Shown here piece after piece: positions 1-7,902 of a stretch of DNA of 22,696 nucleotides (position 1 is its first letter; every line of letters starts with the position of its first letter). The notes under the pieces were generated by a model. The model was not told the DNA's origin. It worked only from the letters and a program-made list of their open reading frames with translations, and made no database searches. The position numbers and the translations under genes were made by a program. Origin of the DNA: Thiomicrorhabdus sp. (GTDB lineage Bacteria; Pseudomonadota; Gammaproteobacteria; Thiomicrospirales; Thiomicrospiraceae); assembly GCA_015488565.1 (NCBI GenBank), contig WFNQ01000031.1, forward strand, positions 1-22,696, given 5' to 3'.

Positions 1-654
1 CGTATTGAAACACTGTTTTCAAAAGCGGGATTTGATGTTGAAACGGGGCCAGAAATTGAAGATGATTGGCATAACTTTGAAGCGTTGAATATTCCAGAAA
101 CGCATCCTGCAAGAGCGATGCACGATACGTTTTATATTAATGAAAATACGGTATTGAGAACGCACACTTCGGGTGTTCAGATTAGAACGATGGAGAATAA
201 AAAACCGCCATTAAGAGTGATTGCGCCTGGGCGTGTGTATCGTTGTGATTCCGATCAAACCCATACCCCCATGTTTCACCAAGTGGAAGGGCTGATTATT
301 GAAAAAAATGCCAGCTTTGCTCAATTAAGAACACTATTGATTGAGTTTTTACGTCAATTTTTTGAAGATGAAAACTTGAAAACACGTTTTAGACCTTCTT
401 ATTTTCCATTTACAGAGCCTTCTGCCGAAGTGGATATTGCGACCGACTTGTTTGGTGATGGTCGCTGGATTGAAGTTTTAGGGTGTGGCATGGTACACCC
501 TCAGGTACTGACTAATGTTGGTATTGACCCTGATGAATATACGGGTCTTGCATTTGGTTTAGGCGTAGAGCGTTTGGCGATGCTTCGTTATAACGTAAAA
601 GATCTTCGTCAGTTCTTTGAAAATGACTTACGTTTTTTACAACAATTTAAATAA
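1..654 (+). CDS. pheS: Phenylalanine--tRNA ligase alpha subunit, 3' part
   Basis: Alpha subunit of the cytoplasmic (alpha-beta)2 phenylalanyl-tRNA synthetase, which charges tRNA-Phe. The frame is open from the first base (it begins R-I-E-T-L-F), so the 5' end lies outside the window. Visible are class II synthetase features: GPEIEDDWHNFEALN, the motif 2 region around RVYRCDSDQTHTPMFHQVEG, and the motif 3 region GLAFGLGVERLAMLRY near the end, followed by a short C-terminus ending in QQFK. These are conserved PheS sequences. About 217 residues are seen of a usual 325-345. pheT follows after 28 bases, the standard operon order. The N-terminal coiled coil that binds tRNA is not in the window. Confidence 0.97.
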   Translation, partial: RIETLFSKAGFDVETGPEIEDDWHNFEALNIPETHPARAMHDTFYINENTVLRTHTSGVQIRTMENKKPPLRVIAPGRVYRCDSDQTHTPMFHQVEGLIIEKNASFAQLRTLLIEFLRQFFEDENLKTRFRPSYFPFTEPSAEVDIATDLFGDGRWIEVLGCGMVHPQVLTNVGIDPDEYTGLAFGLGVERLAMLRYNVKDLRQFFENDLRFLQQFK

Positions 655-682
655 ATAACCCAAGTTTGGTGAGATTAGCAAA

Positions 683-3073
683 ATGAAAATAAGTGAAAAC
701 TGGTTAAGAGAGTGGGTTAATCCAAACTGGGATACGAATACACTAACAGAAGCATTAAGTTTAGCTGGATTAGAAGTAGATGGTACGGAAGCCGTAGCGG
801 GACAGTTTACTCATGTGGTTGTCGGTCATGTATTGTCGGTGGAAAAACACCCCGATGCCGATAAGTTAAATGTAACCCAAGTGGATGTAGGGGAAGCAGA
901 ACCAGTTCAGATTGTATGTGGTGCTAAAAATGTCGTAAAGGGCATGAAAGCCTGTTGTGCAAAAGTAGGCGCGGTATTACCGGGTGATTTTAAAATTAAA
1001 AAAGCCAAACTACGTGGCGTGCCTTCTCATGGTATGTTGTGTGGTGCAACCGAGATTGGATTGCCTGATGATGGTGTAGACGGGCTTTATGTGTTGCCTG
1101 ATGATGCGCCTACAGGCATGGATGTTCGTGCATTTTTAGATTTAAACGATGTGACGATTGATGTGGATTTAACTCCCAATCGTGCTGATTGTTTAAGCGT
1201 TGAAGGGCTGGCGAGAGATCTTCATGCGATTAGTGGTGCGCCATTTAATAGACCTTTTAAAGAAGTAGAAATAGCCACTTCGGGAGCATGTCCTCAAGGG
1301 ATTCAAGTTTTAGAACAGGCGGATTGTCCTAAGTATTTAGGTTGTGTGGTTTCGGAATTTAATCAAAAAGCGAACACGCCTTTATGGATGGTACAAAAGC
1401 TGCAACGTTCAGGATTACGAGCGATTGATTTGGTGGTTGATATTACCAACTATGTATTATTGGAGTTGGGTCAGCCGATGCATGCCTTTGATTTGGATAA
1501 ATTGCAAGGTGATGTTGAGGTTAGGAAAGCACGTACGGGTGAAAAATTTACTTCATTGGATAATAAAGAGCTGATTTTAAAAGAGGATAGCTTGGTTATT
1601 TCGGATGATTCCGGTGTGATTGCACTTGCTGGTATTATGGGAGGGTTATCTACCTCTGTAACGAATGAAACAGCCCGTATCTTTTTTGAGTGCGCACACT
1701 TTGCACCACTTGCGATTACGGGTAAAGCACGTCAGTATGGTTTGCATACAGACTCGTCTCACCGTTTTGAACGTGGTGTGGATCCATTATTGCCTGAGCG
1801 AGCATTAAACCGTGCATTACAGCTGTTTACTGAGATTGCAGGTGGTATTGTCAGTGAGATTCGTTCGATTGTTTCGGCAGAAGAACTGCCTAAACCTTCG
1901 GTAATCGAGTTACGCAGAAGTACCATTACAACTCGTTTAGGTGTTGATATTGACGATGTAAAAATTGTACAGATATTTGAATCCTTAGGGTTTGAGATTG
2001 CCGCCACTGAATTAGGTTGGAATATGACCGCTCCTAGCTATCGCTTTGATATGGCGATTGAGATGGATTTGATTGAAGAAGTTGGGCGTATTTTTGGTTA
2101 CAATAACTTGCCAGAAACGCCCGTATTGGCGCCGATGACGCTAAATGAATTGCCAGAATCAGAGCAATCTTTGTTGGCATTAAAAAATGCGTTAGTACAG
2201 CGTGGCTATAATGAAGTCATTACCTACAGTTTTGTTGAAGAGGGAAAACAGACGTTATTAGAGCCTGAGTTACCTTATGTTTTATTAAAAAACCCGATTT
2301 CAGATGATATGAGAGCGATGCGCACCAACTTGTTTTCTGGGTTATTGCAATCGGTTGCTTATAATCAAAATCGTCAACAACCTCGGGTTCGTCTATTTGA
2401 AAGTGGTTTGGTTTTTTATAAAAATGACTCTGATCCAACGGGAGCGACTCAGCTAGCTATGTTTGGTGGGGTTATTACAGGAAAAGTTGCCGCTTCTGGT
2501 TGGGATGAAGAGGAGCGACTCGTTGATTTCTTTGACTTAAAAGGCGATGTTGAAACGTTGATTCGTATGAGTCACCAATTGGCGAACATTCGTTTTGAGC
2601 CGTGTTTGCATCCTGCACTGCACCCAGGGCAGTCTGCAACCATCGTAAAAGATGGTAAAGAAGTGGGCATGATTGGTCAGTTGCACCCCTCTTTGGTGAA
2701 GCCAATGGGCGTGAGTGGTAAAGTCTATTTGTTTCAAATTAGACAAGATGCGTTAATGACGATGCAAGTTCCTGTCGCTCAAATGATCTCTAAGTTTCCT
2801 GAAGTTCAACGTGATTTGGCCTTTGTGGTTGATGAAGGTGTTGCGGTTCAGGCGTTGATCGATTCGATTGTCGCCGTGAAATCTGATATTCTTAACGCGG
2901 TTGAATTATTTGATATTTATCGTGGTCAGGGGGTTGAAGCGTCACAAAAAAGCATCGCACTTACGTTAAAAATTCAACACCAAGATCGAACATTGCAAGA
3001 CGAAGAAGTTGATGCACTTATTGCAGAGGTACTTACCTCTGCAAAACAAGCGGTCAATGCAGAATTAAGATAG
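683..3073 (+). CDS. pheT: Phenylalanine--tRNA ligase beta subunit
   Basis: Beta subunit of phenylalanyl-tRNA synthetase. It binds tRNA-Phe and hydrolyses mischarged Tyr-tRNA. The 796 residues match the usual bacterial length. Domains in order: the N-terminal MKISENWLREWVNP start, an EMAP/OB-fold tRNA-binding domain around 39-150 (VEKHPDADKLNVTQVDVG), the B3/B4 editing region around 210-360 (GIMGG, SSHRFERGVDP), B5 around 400-475, the catalytic-like core, and a C-terminal FDX-ACB anticodon-binding domain from about 700 (KFPEVQRDLAFVVDEGV). The start codon is preceded by GGTGAG at 668-673, about 9 bases upstream. The gene lies between pheS and ihfA, the classical gammaproteobacterial arrangement. 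Nothing looks broken. Confidence 0.98.
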   Translation: MKISENWLREWVNPNWDTNTLTEALSLAGLEVDGTEAVAGQFTHVVVGHVLSVEKHPDADKLNVTQVDVGEAEPVQIVCGAKNVVKGMKACCAKVGAVLPGDFKIKKAKLRGVPSHGMLCGATEIGLPDDGVDGLYVLPDDAPTGMDVRAFLDLNDVTIDVDLTPNRADCLSVEGLARDLHAISGAPFNRPFKEVEIATSGACPQGIQVLEQADCPKYLGCVVSEFNQKANTPLWMVQKLQRSGLRAIDLVVDITNYVLLELGQPMHAFDLDKLQGDVEVRKARTGEKFTSLDNKELILKEDSLVISDDSGVIALAGIMGGLSTSVTNETARIFFECAHFAPLAITGKARQYGLHTDSSHRFERGVDPLLPERALNRALQLFTEIAGGIVSEIRSIVSAEELPKPSVIELRRSTITTRLGVDIDDVKIVQIFESLGFEIAATELGWNMTAPSYRFDMAIEMDLIEEVGRIFGYNNLPETPVLAPMTLNELPESEQSLLALKNALVQRGYNEVITYSFVEEGKQTLLEPELPYVLLKNPISDDMRAMRTNLFSGLLQSVAYNQNRQQPRVRLFESGLVFYKNDSDPTGATQLAMFGGVITGKVAASGWDEEERLVDFFDLKGDVETLIRMSHQLANIRFEPCLHPALHPGQSATIVKDGKEVGMIGQLHPSLVKPMGVSGKVYLFQIRQDALMTMQVPVAQMISKFPEVQRDLAFVVDEGVAVQALIDSIVAVKSDILNAVELFDIYRGQGVEASQKSIALTLKIQHQDRTLQDEEVDALIAEVLTSAKQAVNAELR

Positions 3074-3097
3074 TTACTAAAACGTTAGGATATATAT

Positions 3098-3391
3098 ATG
3101 GCATTAACCAAAGCGGATATCGCTCAAAACTTATCAGATACTTTTGGCTTTAATAAAAGAGAGTCAAAAGAACTGGTTGAGCAATTTTATAATGAACTCA
3201 GCGAAGTGTTGGTTTCTGGTGAACAAATTAAGCTATCTGGTTTTGGTAACTTTGAACTTCGTGATAAATCGGCTCGTCCAGGGCGCAACCCAAGAACAGG
3301 GGAAGATGTTTCTATTTCGGCTCGAAGAGTGGTAACATTTAAGCCTGGACAAAAATTACGTGCGCAAATTGATAATTATGGCAAAGCTTAA
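3098..3391 (+). CDS. ihfA: Integration host factor alpha subunit
   Basis: Alpha chain of IHF, the heterodimeric HU-family protein that bends DNA sharply at specific sites and supports sigma54 promoters, recombination and replication initiation. At 97 residues it has the family length. The beta-arm signature appears as GFGNFELRDKSARPGRNPRTGE, with the proline that intercalates in the DNA minor groove (here RNP). The start MALTKADIAQNLSDTFGFNKRESKELVEQFY is typical of IhfA. AGGA at about 3087 serves as ribosome-binding site. It follows pheT closely and its 3' end overlaps the next gene by 14 bases, suggesting coupled translation of the two regulators. Confidence 0.97.
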   Translation: MALTKADIAQNLSDTFGFNKRESKELVEQFYNELSEVLVSGEQIKLSGFGNFELRDKSARPGRNPRTGEDVSISARRVVTFKPGQKLRAQIDNYGKA

Positions 3392-3773
3392 TCAAGAAAA
3401 AATAGCGCCTATGCAACCCTCTATTGAGTTGCCAGATAAAAAGTATTTCACCATTGGTGAAGTGGCTAAGATTTGTCAGTTAAAATCACATGTGTTGCGT
3501 TACTGGGAACAAGTTTTTCCTCAGTTAGAGCCGAGTAAACGTCGAGGGCGACGTTATTATCAACGTGCAGATCTTGAGTTGGTTTTAGAGATTAAAAGCT
3601 TACTGCATGACCAAGGTTTTACCATTCCAGGTGCCAAGTCAAAGCTTGCCCAAAAAGTGATTCCACCTCAAGAAACGGTTAAAAACTCAACTCAAGTGGC
3701 GGCAATTGAATTATTGCAAACAATGCAACAAGAGTTACAAGCGTTTAGAAACTATATTCAAAATCGCTTTTAG
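3378..3773 (+). CDS. MerR-family transcriptional regulator downstream of ihfA
   Basis: A small MerR-type DNA-binding protein (131 residues from this ATG). The N-terminal winged helix-turn-helix shows YFTIGEVAKICQLKSHVLRYWE followed by PSKRRGRRYYQRADLELV, which are MerR hallmarks. The rest is a short dimerisation helix (LLQTMQQELQAFRNYIQNRF) with no cysteine-rich effector domain, so a ligand cannot be proposed. A gene of this kind sits after ihfA in many gammaproteobacteria; its target is not known to me. The start is uncertain: GTG at 3360 and ATG at 3411 are also in frame, and none has a strong Shine-Dalgarno. The ATG chosen overlaps the ihfA stop region, consistent with translational coupling. 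Confidence 0.9.
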   Translation: MAKLNQEKIAPMQPSIELPDKKYFTIGEVAKICQLKSHVLRYWEQVFPQLEPSKRRGRRYYQRADLELVLEIKSLLHDQGFTIPGAKSKLAQKVIPPQETVKNSTQVAAIELLQTMQQELQAFRNYIQNRF

Positions 3774-3791
3774 TGGTTTCTTTACCATTTC

Positions 3792-3819
3792 TAAAAGAAC
3801 CTTCTATTTAAGGCTTTTA
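3792..3819 (+). terminator. Possible intrinsic terminator of the pheST-ihfA-merR operon
   Basis: The arms TAAAAG-AA-CCTT and AAGG-CTTTTA pair with a two-base bulge around the loop CTATTT. It lies 18 bases after the merR stop and ends in a short T-rich run. The T-tract is weak, so termination may be partial; it also overlaps the tRNA-Pro promoter region. Confidence 0.45.
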
Positions 3820-3836
3820 TTCAAAAAAAATAAGGT

Positions 3837-3842
3837 TATAAT
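3837..3842 (+). promoter_or_regulatory. -10 element of the tRNA-Pro promoter
   Basis: A perfect TATAAT lies 32 bases before the mature tRNA 5' end and is followed by a GC-containing discriminator (ACTGCC), as in many stable-RNA promoters under growth-rate control. No convincing -35 hexamer is seen at the normal spacing. Confidence 0.55.
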
Positions 3843-3874
3843 ACTGCCTGACTCATTTCTGGGTTTTTCTTTTT

Positions 3875-3951
<77 letters not shown>

Positions 3952-3955
3952 ATTT

Positions 3956-4252
3956 CTATTCTTTTGTTTTTTCAAGTATGTTTTTGCCACTAATTCGATA
4001 GGCAAAGATTAACACTTGCACAATGGCTTCGTATAGTTCTTCAGGAATTTCATGGTTGAGTTCAACTTGGCTTAATAATCCGATGAGTGCAGGGTCTTTT
4101 TGAATGGGGATGCCTAGCTCAGTAGCCTTTTGAATAATTTCTTCAGCAATATAACCTTTTCCTTTTGCCGTGACCTTTGGTGCACCTGCTCCTTCTTGGT
4201 ATTCAATAGCGATGGCAGTGTGGTCTGCAAGTGTTTTAGGAGGAGGGTGCAT
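3956..4252 (-). CDS. FlhB C-terminal domain-like (FhlB/YscU switch-type) protein
   Basis: A 98-residue stand-alone protein resembling the cytoplasmic C-terminal domain of the flagellar export switch FlhB (EscU/YscU/HrcU family), without its membrane part. Visible features are an AIAIEYQEGAGAPKVTAKGKG segment, the region after the autocleavage site in FlhB, then AEEIIQKATELGIPIQKDPALIGLLSQVELNHEIPEELYEAIVQVL, which matches the FlhB end (IPIVEN..LAR.L......IP..LY.AVAEVL). The NPTH autocleavage motif itself is absent. Such orphans are often encoded near a FliK-like gene, as here. A longer TTG start at 4285 is possible but has no ribosome-binding site; the ATG has AAGAGA about 10 bases upstream. 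Its role in export switching is inferred. Confidence 0.85.
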   Translation of the reverse strand: MHPPPKTLADHTAIAIEYQEGAGAPKVTAKGKGYIAEEIIQKATELGIPIQKDPALIGLLSQVELNHEIPEELYEAIVQVLIFAYRISGKNILEKTKE

Positions 4253-4329
4253 TTGGTTAGAGTCTCTTATTTTAAAAGAAGTCAAAGAGCATACAAAGAA
4301 ATAGAGTGTTAACGGTTTTTGACTGAGAA

Positions 4330-4347
4330 AAGCCCTGAAAAGGGCTT
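4330..4347 (-). terminator. Intrinsic terminator after the STAS/cheY genes
   Basis: AAGCCCT/AGGGCTT is a perfect 7-bp stem around a four-base loop. Read on the minus strand it is followed by TTTTCT, and it lies 30 bases after the STAS gene stop. It implies that the FlhB-like gene further on depends on read-through or its own promoter. Confidence 0.75.
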
Positions 4348-4376
4348 GTTGGGCATTGAAAGCAACGTGTTATACG

Positions 4377-4652
4377 TTATGACAGTAAAAGAGCCTGAGA
4401 CAAACCGAGTTTTTCCGAGCTGGTTTGTATAATATCAGGCGTATTCTCCCAAGCAATCGTTTTGTTGTTATCTAAGCTGTTTTTGATTAGGATGAGAAGG
4501 GTTTGTAGCCCTGCGCTATCAATGGTTTCTACTGCAGAAGCTTCAATTTTAATCTCATTTTCAGCACTGTTAAATAGCTGGTTTAGTTCATTAAAATGGT
4601 TATCAATATGATGAATGGTTAAGTTTTCAGGAAGTTTAATCTCTGTGCTCAT
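4377..4652 (-). CDS. STAS-domain protein, anti-sigma-factor-antagonist type, of the chemotaxis cluster
   Basis: A 91-residue single STAS domain, the fold of SpoIIAA-like antagonists. The phosphorylatable serine lies in the conserved DSAG loop at residues 45-48 (VETIDSAGLQTLLILIKN). The gene follows cheY on the same strand after 44 bases. STAS-cheY pairs of this type are found in F7-like chemotaxis clusters of Vibrio, Shewanella and relatives; their partner is not settled. No serine kinase or anti-sigma factor is visible here, so the phosphorylation switch is inferred. A ribosome-binding site AAGGAAA lies directly before the ATG on the minus strand. Confidence 0.88.
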   Translation of the reverse strand: MSTEIKLPENLTIHHIDNHFNELNQLFNSAENEIKIEASAVETIDSAGLQTLLILIKNSLDNNKTIAWENTPDIIQTSSEKLGLSQALLLS

Positions 4653-4696
4653 AATTATTTCCTTGTGTTAAAACTTTGTTTCAAGTTTTTTAGAGG

Positions 4697-5056
4697 TTAC
4701 AGCACTCTACCAATAACAGATAATAGCTTTTCGGGGCTAAAGGGTTTAACGATCCAGCCAGTTGCACCAGCAGCCTTCCCTTTGGCTTTCATGTCGCCTG
4801 AGGACTCCGTCGTGAGGCAGAGTAAAGGGGTAAACTTATAGTTTGGCATCGCACGTAAAGCGGTCACCAGTTCAATGCCGTTCATGTTAGGCATATTGAT
4901 ATCGGTGACAACTAAATCAAATTGCTCTTTTTGTGCGATGGCTAATGCAACTGCACCATCTTCTGCTTCCGTTACATCATGCCCTGCTGATTTTAAGGAC
5001 ATGCTTACCATTTGTCTCATTGACTTAGAATCATCTACTGCTAAGATTTTTGGCAT
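4697..5056 (-). CDS. cheY: CheY-like single-domain response regulator
   Basis: A 119-residue receiver domain with no output domain, expected to carry the phosphoryl signal from a CheA kinase. The acidic pair D8-D9 (AVDDSKSMRQMV), phospho-acceptor D52 (TDINMPNMNG), switch threonine T82 or T83 (LCLTTES) and the conserved lysine K104 (VKPFSPE) are all present. The family resembles the short CheY of F7-type or accessory chemosensory systems rather than E. coli CheY, whose FliM-contact sequence is not obvious here. It sits between cheW and the STAS gene and GAGAAGATAAG precedes the ATG. The true target, flagellar motor or another output, cannot be told from sequence. Confidence 0.94.
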   Translation of the reverse strand: MPKILAVDDSKSMRQMVSMSLKSAGHDVTEAEDGAVALAIAQKEQFDLVVTDINMPNMNGIELVTALRAMPNYKFTPLLCLTTESSGDMKAKGKAAGATGWIVKPFSPEKLLSVIGRVL

Positions 5057-5154
5057 CTTATCTTCTCGCTATTTATGCTTATACGTTATTGTTGTTCAAC
5101 CCCAACATAAGATTCTTATTATATTGAATCCTTTTGTGAAGAGGTCTCATATTT

Positions 5155-5676
5155 CTATGTATTTAATGATTTTTTAATTTGCCCTAGAATTCCATCATTT
5201 ATTAATGGATCCACATGAAGAATGATAATTAATTTTTCATTGATGGTAGCCAGTCCCTGAATGTAATCGGATTGAACTCTTCCTGACATATCGGGTGCAA
5301 CCTGCAACTCTTTTTTATTAATATCATAAACATCTGAAACCCCGTCAACCACTAAACCGATGATTTTTTGTGTGCCAACGGCATCTTCAGATCGTACAAT
5401 AATGACAACGGTGGTGTCATCATAGGTCATTTCTTCTAAACCAAAACGGATGCGAAGGTCAATGATTGGAACGACGGCGCCACGAAGGTTAATAACCCCC
5501 ATAACATATTGAGGTGTATTGGGGATGGGGGTTGTTTTTTCCCAGCCTTTAATTTCTTGAACTCTTAATATTTCGACTCCGTACTCTTCCTGCCCAAGTA
5601 TAAAGCTTAATGCTTGATCGTTATTGCTGTTTTGTTGATCAATTTGCTCTTGGATAGAGTCTATATTTTTTTCCAT
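5155..5676 (-). CDS. cheW: Chemotaxis coupling protein CheW
   Basis: A 173-residue CheW-like adaptor that couples receptors to the CheA kinase. The SH3-like double fold starts at about residue 22 (ALSFILGQEEYGVEILRVQEI), continues with KGWEKTTPIPNTP and the conserved VMGVINLRGAVVPIIDLRIRFGL, and ends with MSGRVQSDYIQGLATINEKLIIILHVDPLI. The N-terminal 20 residues are acidic and glutamine-rich, longer than in E. coli CheW. It is the promoter-proximal gene of the cheW-cheY-STAS set. CheA is not in the window and must be encoded elsewhere if the system works. Confidence 0.96.
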   Translation of the reverse strand: MEKNIDSIQEQIDQQNSNNDQALSFILGQEEYGVEILRVQEIKGWEKTTPIPNTPQYVMGVINLRGAVVPIIDLRIRFGLEEMTYDDTTVVIIVRSEDAVGTQKIIGLVVDGVSDVYDINKKELQVAPDMSGRVQSDYIQGLATINEKLIIILHVDPLINDGILGQIKKSLNT

Positions 5677-5695
5677 ATCTAGACGTCTCTTTTTG

Positions 5696-5703
5696 TTATT
5701 GGC
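5696..5703 (-). promoter_or_regulatory. Possible sigma28 (FliA)-type -10 element upstream of cheW
   Basis: On the minus strand GCCAATAA matches the sigma28 -10 consensus GCCGATAA at 7 of 8 bases, 20 bases before the cheW start. The expected TAAA -35 box is only roughly matched (TAAT at a slightly long spacing). Weak support. Confidence 0.3.
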
Positions 5704-5832
5704 AGGATGTGTTTTCTAAATTAACCGATTCGTTCAAAAAGGTCTAGCCCTTGTGACATAAATTGATTAAAAAGTTACATATTTACTTTGTATCGCCTTG
5801 AATTTCTAATTGTGCTTCTAAAATTACCTAAA

Positions 5833-6876
5833 TTAAATATGAATATCAATCAGTGCAACTTGAGTACTTTGCGTCGTTGTTACTGGTTTTTGGGGAACGA
5901 TTTGAATCGTCTTTACAGGTAATTCATGGTCTAAAAATTGTTGATTTAATACATCAAGTTCCTCTTTTATTAGGGATTCTAATGCGGGAGTTTCGCACCA
6001 AAAAATACAGTTTATCTCTCCCTTTGGGTTCATGAGTAGTTTTGTAAAAAGTTCACCTTGGGGTAAGTCGATATCCATTAACAGCTCCCATGATGCAGGA
6101 GAGGTATTTTGGTTTTGTCGGAATTCAAGGGTGTTTTTATGAACGCTCTTATTTCGTTCAATAGGTAGCTCTAAAGGCGTTACCATGGGGTTCTCATAGA
6201 GTTGCAATTGTTGAACCGTTAAGCGGTTGATGGCTTTGGTGAGAAGGCTTGCAAGCTGTGTTAATTGGGGAGCGGGGCTTTTAACCTGAAGAGCGTCCGC
6301 TTGCTGTTTTAAAGAGAGTAGCGTTGCTTTAAGATCATTTTGAACTTTGGGTTGTTCACTGTTTTTGAGTTTGGATTCTAAGAACAGTCCGCTTTGCTCT
6401 AACCGATTTTTAAGTTCTTTTCCTGATAAAGGTGTCCCTGATTTTAGCATCTGATCTAATAATTGATTGATGGGCGAGAGTAATGAGGCTGGCAGGGCTT
6501 GTAATAGACTGATTTGTTGAAATGCTTGCGAAATATTGGTTTGCGCAGGCATTAATTGTCTGTATGTGGCTTGAAGGGTTTGTTGCGCCTGATTACTTAA
6601 AGGTGCTGACTTATTTGTCATGATTGATAGCACAATAGCGGGCTGTGTTTGCTTTACCTGAACTTGTACCGTGCCTGTTGGTAATGTGGTCTCTTTACTG
6701 GTTGCAAGGAGCGTTTGAGTCCCTATATTTATTTGAACTTGATTTCCTTGGAGGGGTTTCATGGTTACATTAAGAATATTTCCAACCTGTAAAACAGTAC
6801 TTTTGGATGAAATACTGTTTGGGCTATTAAGGGTTGGTGAAAGAGCCTGAGAGTTATTATTGGAAATATAAACCAT
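5833..6876 (-). CDS. FliK-like flagellar hook-length control protein
   Basis: A 347-residue glutamine/leucine-rich protein with FliK-like layout: a low-complexity N-terminal region (NNNSQALSPTLNSPNSISSK), a long helical, Gln-rich middle, and a C-terminal globular part from about residue 250 (WELLMDIDLPQGELFTKLLMNP...IFWCETPALESLIKEELDVLNQQFLDHELPVKTIQIVP). This resembles the Flg_hook domain, which in FliK contacts FlhB to switch export substrate. A FliK-like/FlhB-like orphan pair is known in gammaproteobacteria outside the main flagellar operons; here the two flank cheW-cheY-STAS. The ribosome-binding site is weak. It is probably a paralogue rather than the main FliK. Confidence 0.75.
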   Translation of the reverse strand: MVYISNNNSQALSPTLNSPNSISSKSTVLQVGNILNVTMKPLQGNQVQINIGTQTLLATSKETTLPTGTVQVQVKQTQPAIVLSIMTNKSAPLSNQAQQTLQATYRQLMPAQTNISQAFQQISLLQALPASLLSPINQLLDQMLKSGTPLSGKELKNRLEQSGLFLESKLKNSEQPKVQNDLKATLLSLKQQADALQVKSPAPQLTQLASLLTKAINRLTVQQLQLYENPMVTPLELPIERNKSVHKNTLEFRQNQNTSPASWELLMDIDLPQGELFTKLLMNPKGEINCIFWCETPALESLIKEELDVLNQQFLDHELPVKTIQIVPQKPVTTTQSTQVALIDIHI

Positions 6877-7038
6877 TTTTTATTTGCATCTTGCCCAATT
6901 ACGATTATATTAATTGTCATTATGACAGATTAAGACCTTTGTACAAAAAGATACTCGGATAAAAAATCTCAATTTCCCCTTTTTCTCTCGTGTTTCTCTC
7001 GTTCAAAGGTTGCAGATTAACGAGAGGTTGCCTAGCGT

Positions 7039-7866
7039 ATGAGTGAAAGAGAGTTTATCTTTACAGATAAAGATTTTAAACGAGTCCAGAAAATTGCCTA
7101 CGATTTTGCTGGTATTGACTTGAATGATTCTAAAAATAACCTTGTGTATAACCGATTGGCTAAACGCATTCGTTTTTTAGGTATGTCGGCCTTTCATGAG
7201 TATTTAGATTATGTCGAGCAGCAGGGTGAGTCTGAATTTATTCATTTAATTAACTCAATTACCACCAACTTAACCTTTTTCTTTAGAGAGAACCATCACT
7301 TTGAATACCTTGCCAACAGTGTGATTCCTGAGCTTTTAAAAAAGAATGCCACAACGAAAAAAATACGAATTTGGTCAGCGGGTTGTTCTACCGGAGAAGA
7401 ACCGTATTCGATTGCCATCGTATTAAAAGAGAGTGTGCCAGCAGGGTGGGATGCCAAAGTGATTGCAACCGATTTAGATTCGAATGTTGTGAATACTGGT
7501 ATGACGGGTGTTTATAAAGTAGATCGTTTAAAAGGCATTTCTGAAGAGCGAAAAAATCGTTGGTTTATGAAAGGAGAAGGGTCTAAGGCTGGGTTTGTTA
7601 AAACAAAAAAAGAGCTACAAGGCGCCATTGAATTTGGGCAGCTTAATTTAATGGACTCATGGCCTTTTAAAGAGTGCTTTGACGTCATTTTTTGTCGAAA
7701 TGTGGTCATTTATTTTGATAAACCCACACAAAGTAAGCTCTTTAACCGTTATGCAGAGCAACTTTCTAACGAGGGGCATCTTATGGTGGGACATTCAGAA
7801 TCACTTTATAAAGTTTGTGATCGTTTTGAATTGCTTGGTCAAACTATTTATAAAAAAATAAAATAA
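7039..7866 (+). CDS. cheR: Chemotaxis protein-glutamate O-methyltransferase CheR
   Basis: Methylates glutamates in the signalling helices of chemoreceptors using S-adenosylmethionine, the adaptation step opposed by CheB. 275 residues, normal size. The N-terminal helical domain (FTDKDFKRVQKIAYDFAGI...RLAKRIR) is followed by LTFFFRE and the SAM-binding motif I AGCSTGEEP at residues 114-122. The core continues with ATDLDSNVV, the conserved DVIFCRNVVIYFD segment and GHSES near the end. GAGAGG at about 7021 is the ribosome-binding site. It is the first gene of a plus-strand cheR-cheB-mcp unit, divergent from the fliK-like/cheW genes. No pentapeptide-binding insertion was evaluated. Confidence 0.97.
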   Translation: MSEREFIFTDKDFKRVQKIAYDFAGIDLNDSKNNLVYNRLAKRIRFLGMSAFHEYLDYVEQQGESEFIHLINSITTNLTFFFRENHHFEYLANSVIPELLKKNATTKKIRIWSAGCSTGEEPYSIAIVLKESVPAGWDAKVIATDLDSNVVNTGMTGVYKVDRLKGISEERKNRWFMKGEGSKAGFVKTKKELQGAIEFGQLNLMDSWPFKECFDVIFCRNVVIYFDKPTQSKLFNRYAEQLSNEGHLMVGHSESLYKVCDRFELLGQTIYKKIK

Positions 7867-7885
7867 CATCACCGTTAGTGATGTT
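7865..7885 (+). other. Perfect hairpin between cheR and cheB
   Basis: AACATCAC and GTGATGTT form a perfect 8-bp stem around CGTTA, starting at the last bases of cheR and ending 6 bases before the cheB ribosome-binding site (AAGGA). No T-tract follows, so it is more likely an mRNA-processing or stability element, or a translational control structure, than a terminator. Confidence 0.6.
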
Positions 7886-7902
7886 CATCTAAGGAAACTA
7901 TA

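Noticed and set aside
6900..7038. Sigma28 promoter (TCGGATAA at about 6954) before cheR
   Set aside because: Only 6 of 8 bases match and no TAAA is found at the right spacing.
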